Source: Methylobacter sp. KS41 (GTDB taxonomy: Bacteria > Pseudomonadota > Gammaproteobacteria > Methylococcales > Methylomonadaceae). Taken from it: a DNA stretch of 64,000 nucleotides. Within the stretch, counting starts at the first letter, position 1. Each line of letters opens with the position of its first letter. The notes below the pieces were generated by a model that was not told where the DNA came from, searched no databases, and saw only the letters and a list, made by a program, of their open reading frames with translations. Made by a program: the position numbers and the translations under genes. This document shows, piece after piece, positions 63,640 through 64,000 of the stretch. The DNA lies in assembly GCA_002862125.1 (NCBI GenBank), contig PHSP01000001.1, forward strand, positions 868,001 to 932,000, given 5' to 3'.

Positions 63640-64000
63640 TATCCAGCCCGTACTCTCATCATGTCGTTGTGCGGCGTTTAAAGTTTGTTATTTCAGTGCG
63701 CAGCAGATTTGCTTGCACCAGATTAACGCATTAAATCATTGTGAATTTATTTGAAAATCATTTAGTTAAAGCTGCGAATATTAGCACAACCATGCTGGCT
63801 TGTCATTTAGGCATGAAGAATTTGTTTAATTGAACTTGAATAAATAACCTTTAACTCTGTGTATTTATTATGCAGAAAATGTAATTTTAACGATTACTTG
63901 CGATTTGATAATAACTGCCTAAAAAATCAGGCATAAAAACCTCGCTTGGAAGGTACCAGAGACGGGTCGGGTTAGCGTGGTTTACACAGGCTGGGTCGAA
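63640..64000. other. 361-bp right-edge region without a gene
   Basis: Should hold the gltB promoter. AT-rich to 63950. TGCCT/AGGCA form a small stem near 63919-63935. The last 50 bases (GGGTCGGGTTAGCGTGG) look like one half of a common GTCGGGTTA-type intergenic palindrome cut by the window edge. No coding frame. Confidence 0.4.

Overview
This window looks like a chromosomal segment of a gammaproteobacterium. The order map-glnD, divergent from rpsB-tsf-pyrH-frr-uppS-cdsA-dxr-rseP, is the gammaproteobacterial one, and lptD-surA, prfC, slyD, yadG/yadH, bepA and tusDC homologues support this. An aquatic, respiratory lifestyle, perhaps a member of Methylococcales, is a guess from protein flavour only; no methane-oxidation gene is present. 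No plasmid or phage backbone is visible, but several short accessory patches are.

Layout. 1-2.95 kb is an AT-rich accessory patch. It holds a truncated acidic ORF, a 35-codon secreted-peptide candidate, a PilZ protein, a degenerate FtsH-peptidase-like protein, a working tRNA-Phe gene and a decayed copy of that tRNA unit. 3-12.8 kb holds DUF4126, nadE, a CarH-like B12/MerR regulator, prfC, a hot-dog protein, a Kef-type antiporter and a ClC transporter. 13.3-20.1 kb holds a GNAT-nitrilase fusion, an ATP-dependent PEP carboxykinase broken by one missing base, a spermidine-synthase-like protein coupled to ygiQ, and tRNA-Thr. 20.1-23.2 kb is a second accessory patch: an IS1595-type transposase whose 3' end is fused to an antisense IS66 tnpA relic, an O-fucosyltransferase-like protein and gene debris. 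23.2-36.2 kb is a long minus-strand block from rpsB to surA, combining translation (rpsB, tsf, frr), UMP kinase, isoprenoid and lipid steps (dxr, uppS, cdsA), envelope stress proteolysis (rseP), a DsbC-type isomerase and outer-membrane assembly (lptD, surA). 36.4-46.3 kb has map-glnD, slyD, an ABC-2 exporter, ppx and two unrecognised proteins. 46.5-55.9 kb has a dihaem cytochrome c peroxidase, a TIGR01777 protein, a lipocalin, tusDC, bepA and a TonB-dependent receptor, with two orphan terminators that suggest structured RNAs. 56.3-63.6 kb is a two-gene unit: an oversized glutamate-synthase-like protein followed by a CysJ-like diflavin reductase.

How the genes work together. Within the large block the junctions tsf/pyrH are spaced, while pyrH/frr, cdsA/dxr, dxr/rseP and lptD/surA overlap by 1-4 bases, so translational coupling is likely. 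DsbC directly precedes LptD, which carries eight cysteines including an adjacent pair near the C-terminus. GlnD (nitrogen sensing) and the GOGAT-like protein are the nitrogen theme. Least explained and most worth testing are the RNA candidates at about 52.94-53.12 kb and 48.96-49.11 kb, the GOGAT/CysJ pair, the tRNA-Phe duplication and the chimeric IS. Start codons were moved from the longest frame to internal ATGs where a Shine-Dalgarno, signal peptide or stop-start overlap supported it; these choices are stated per gene.
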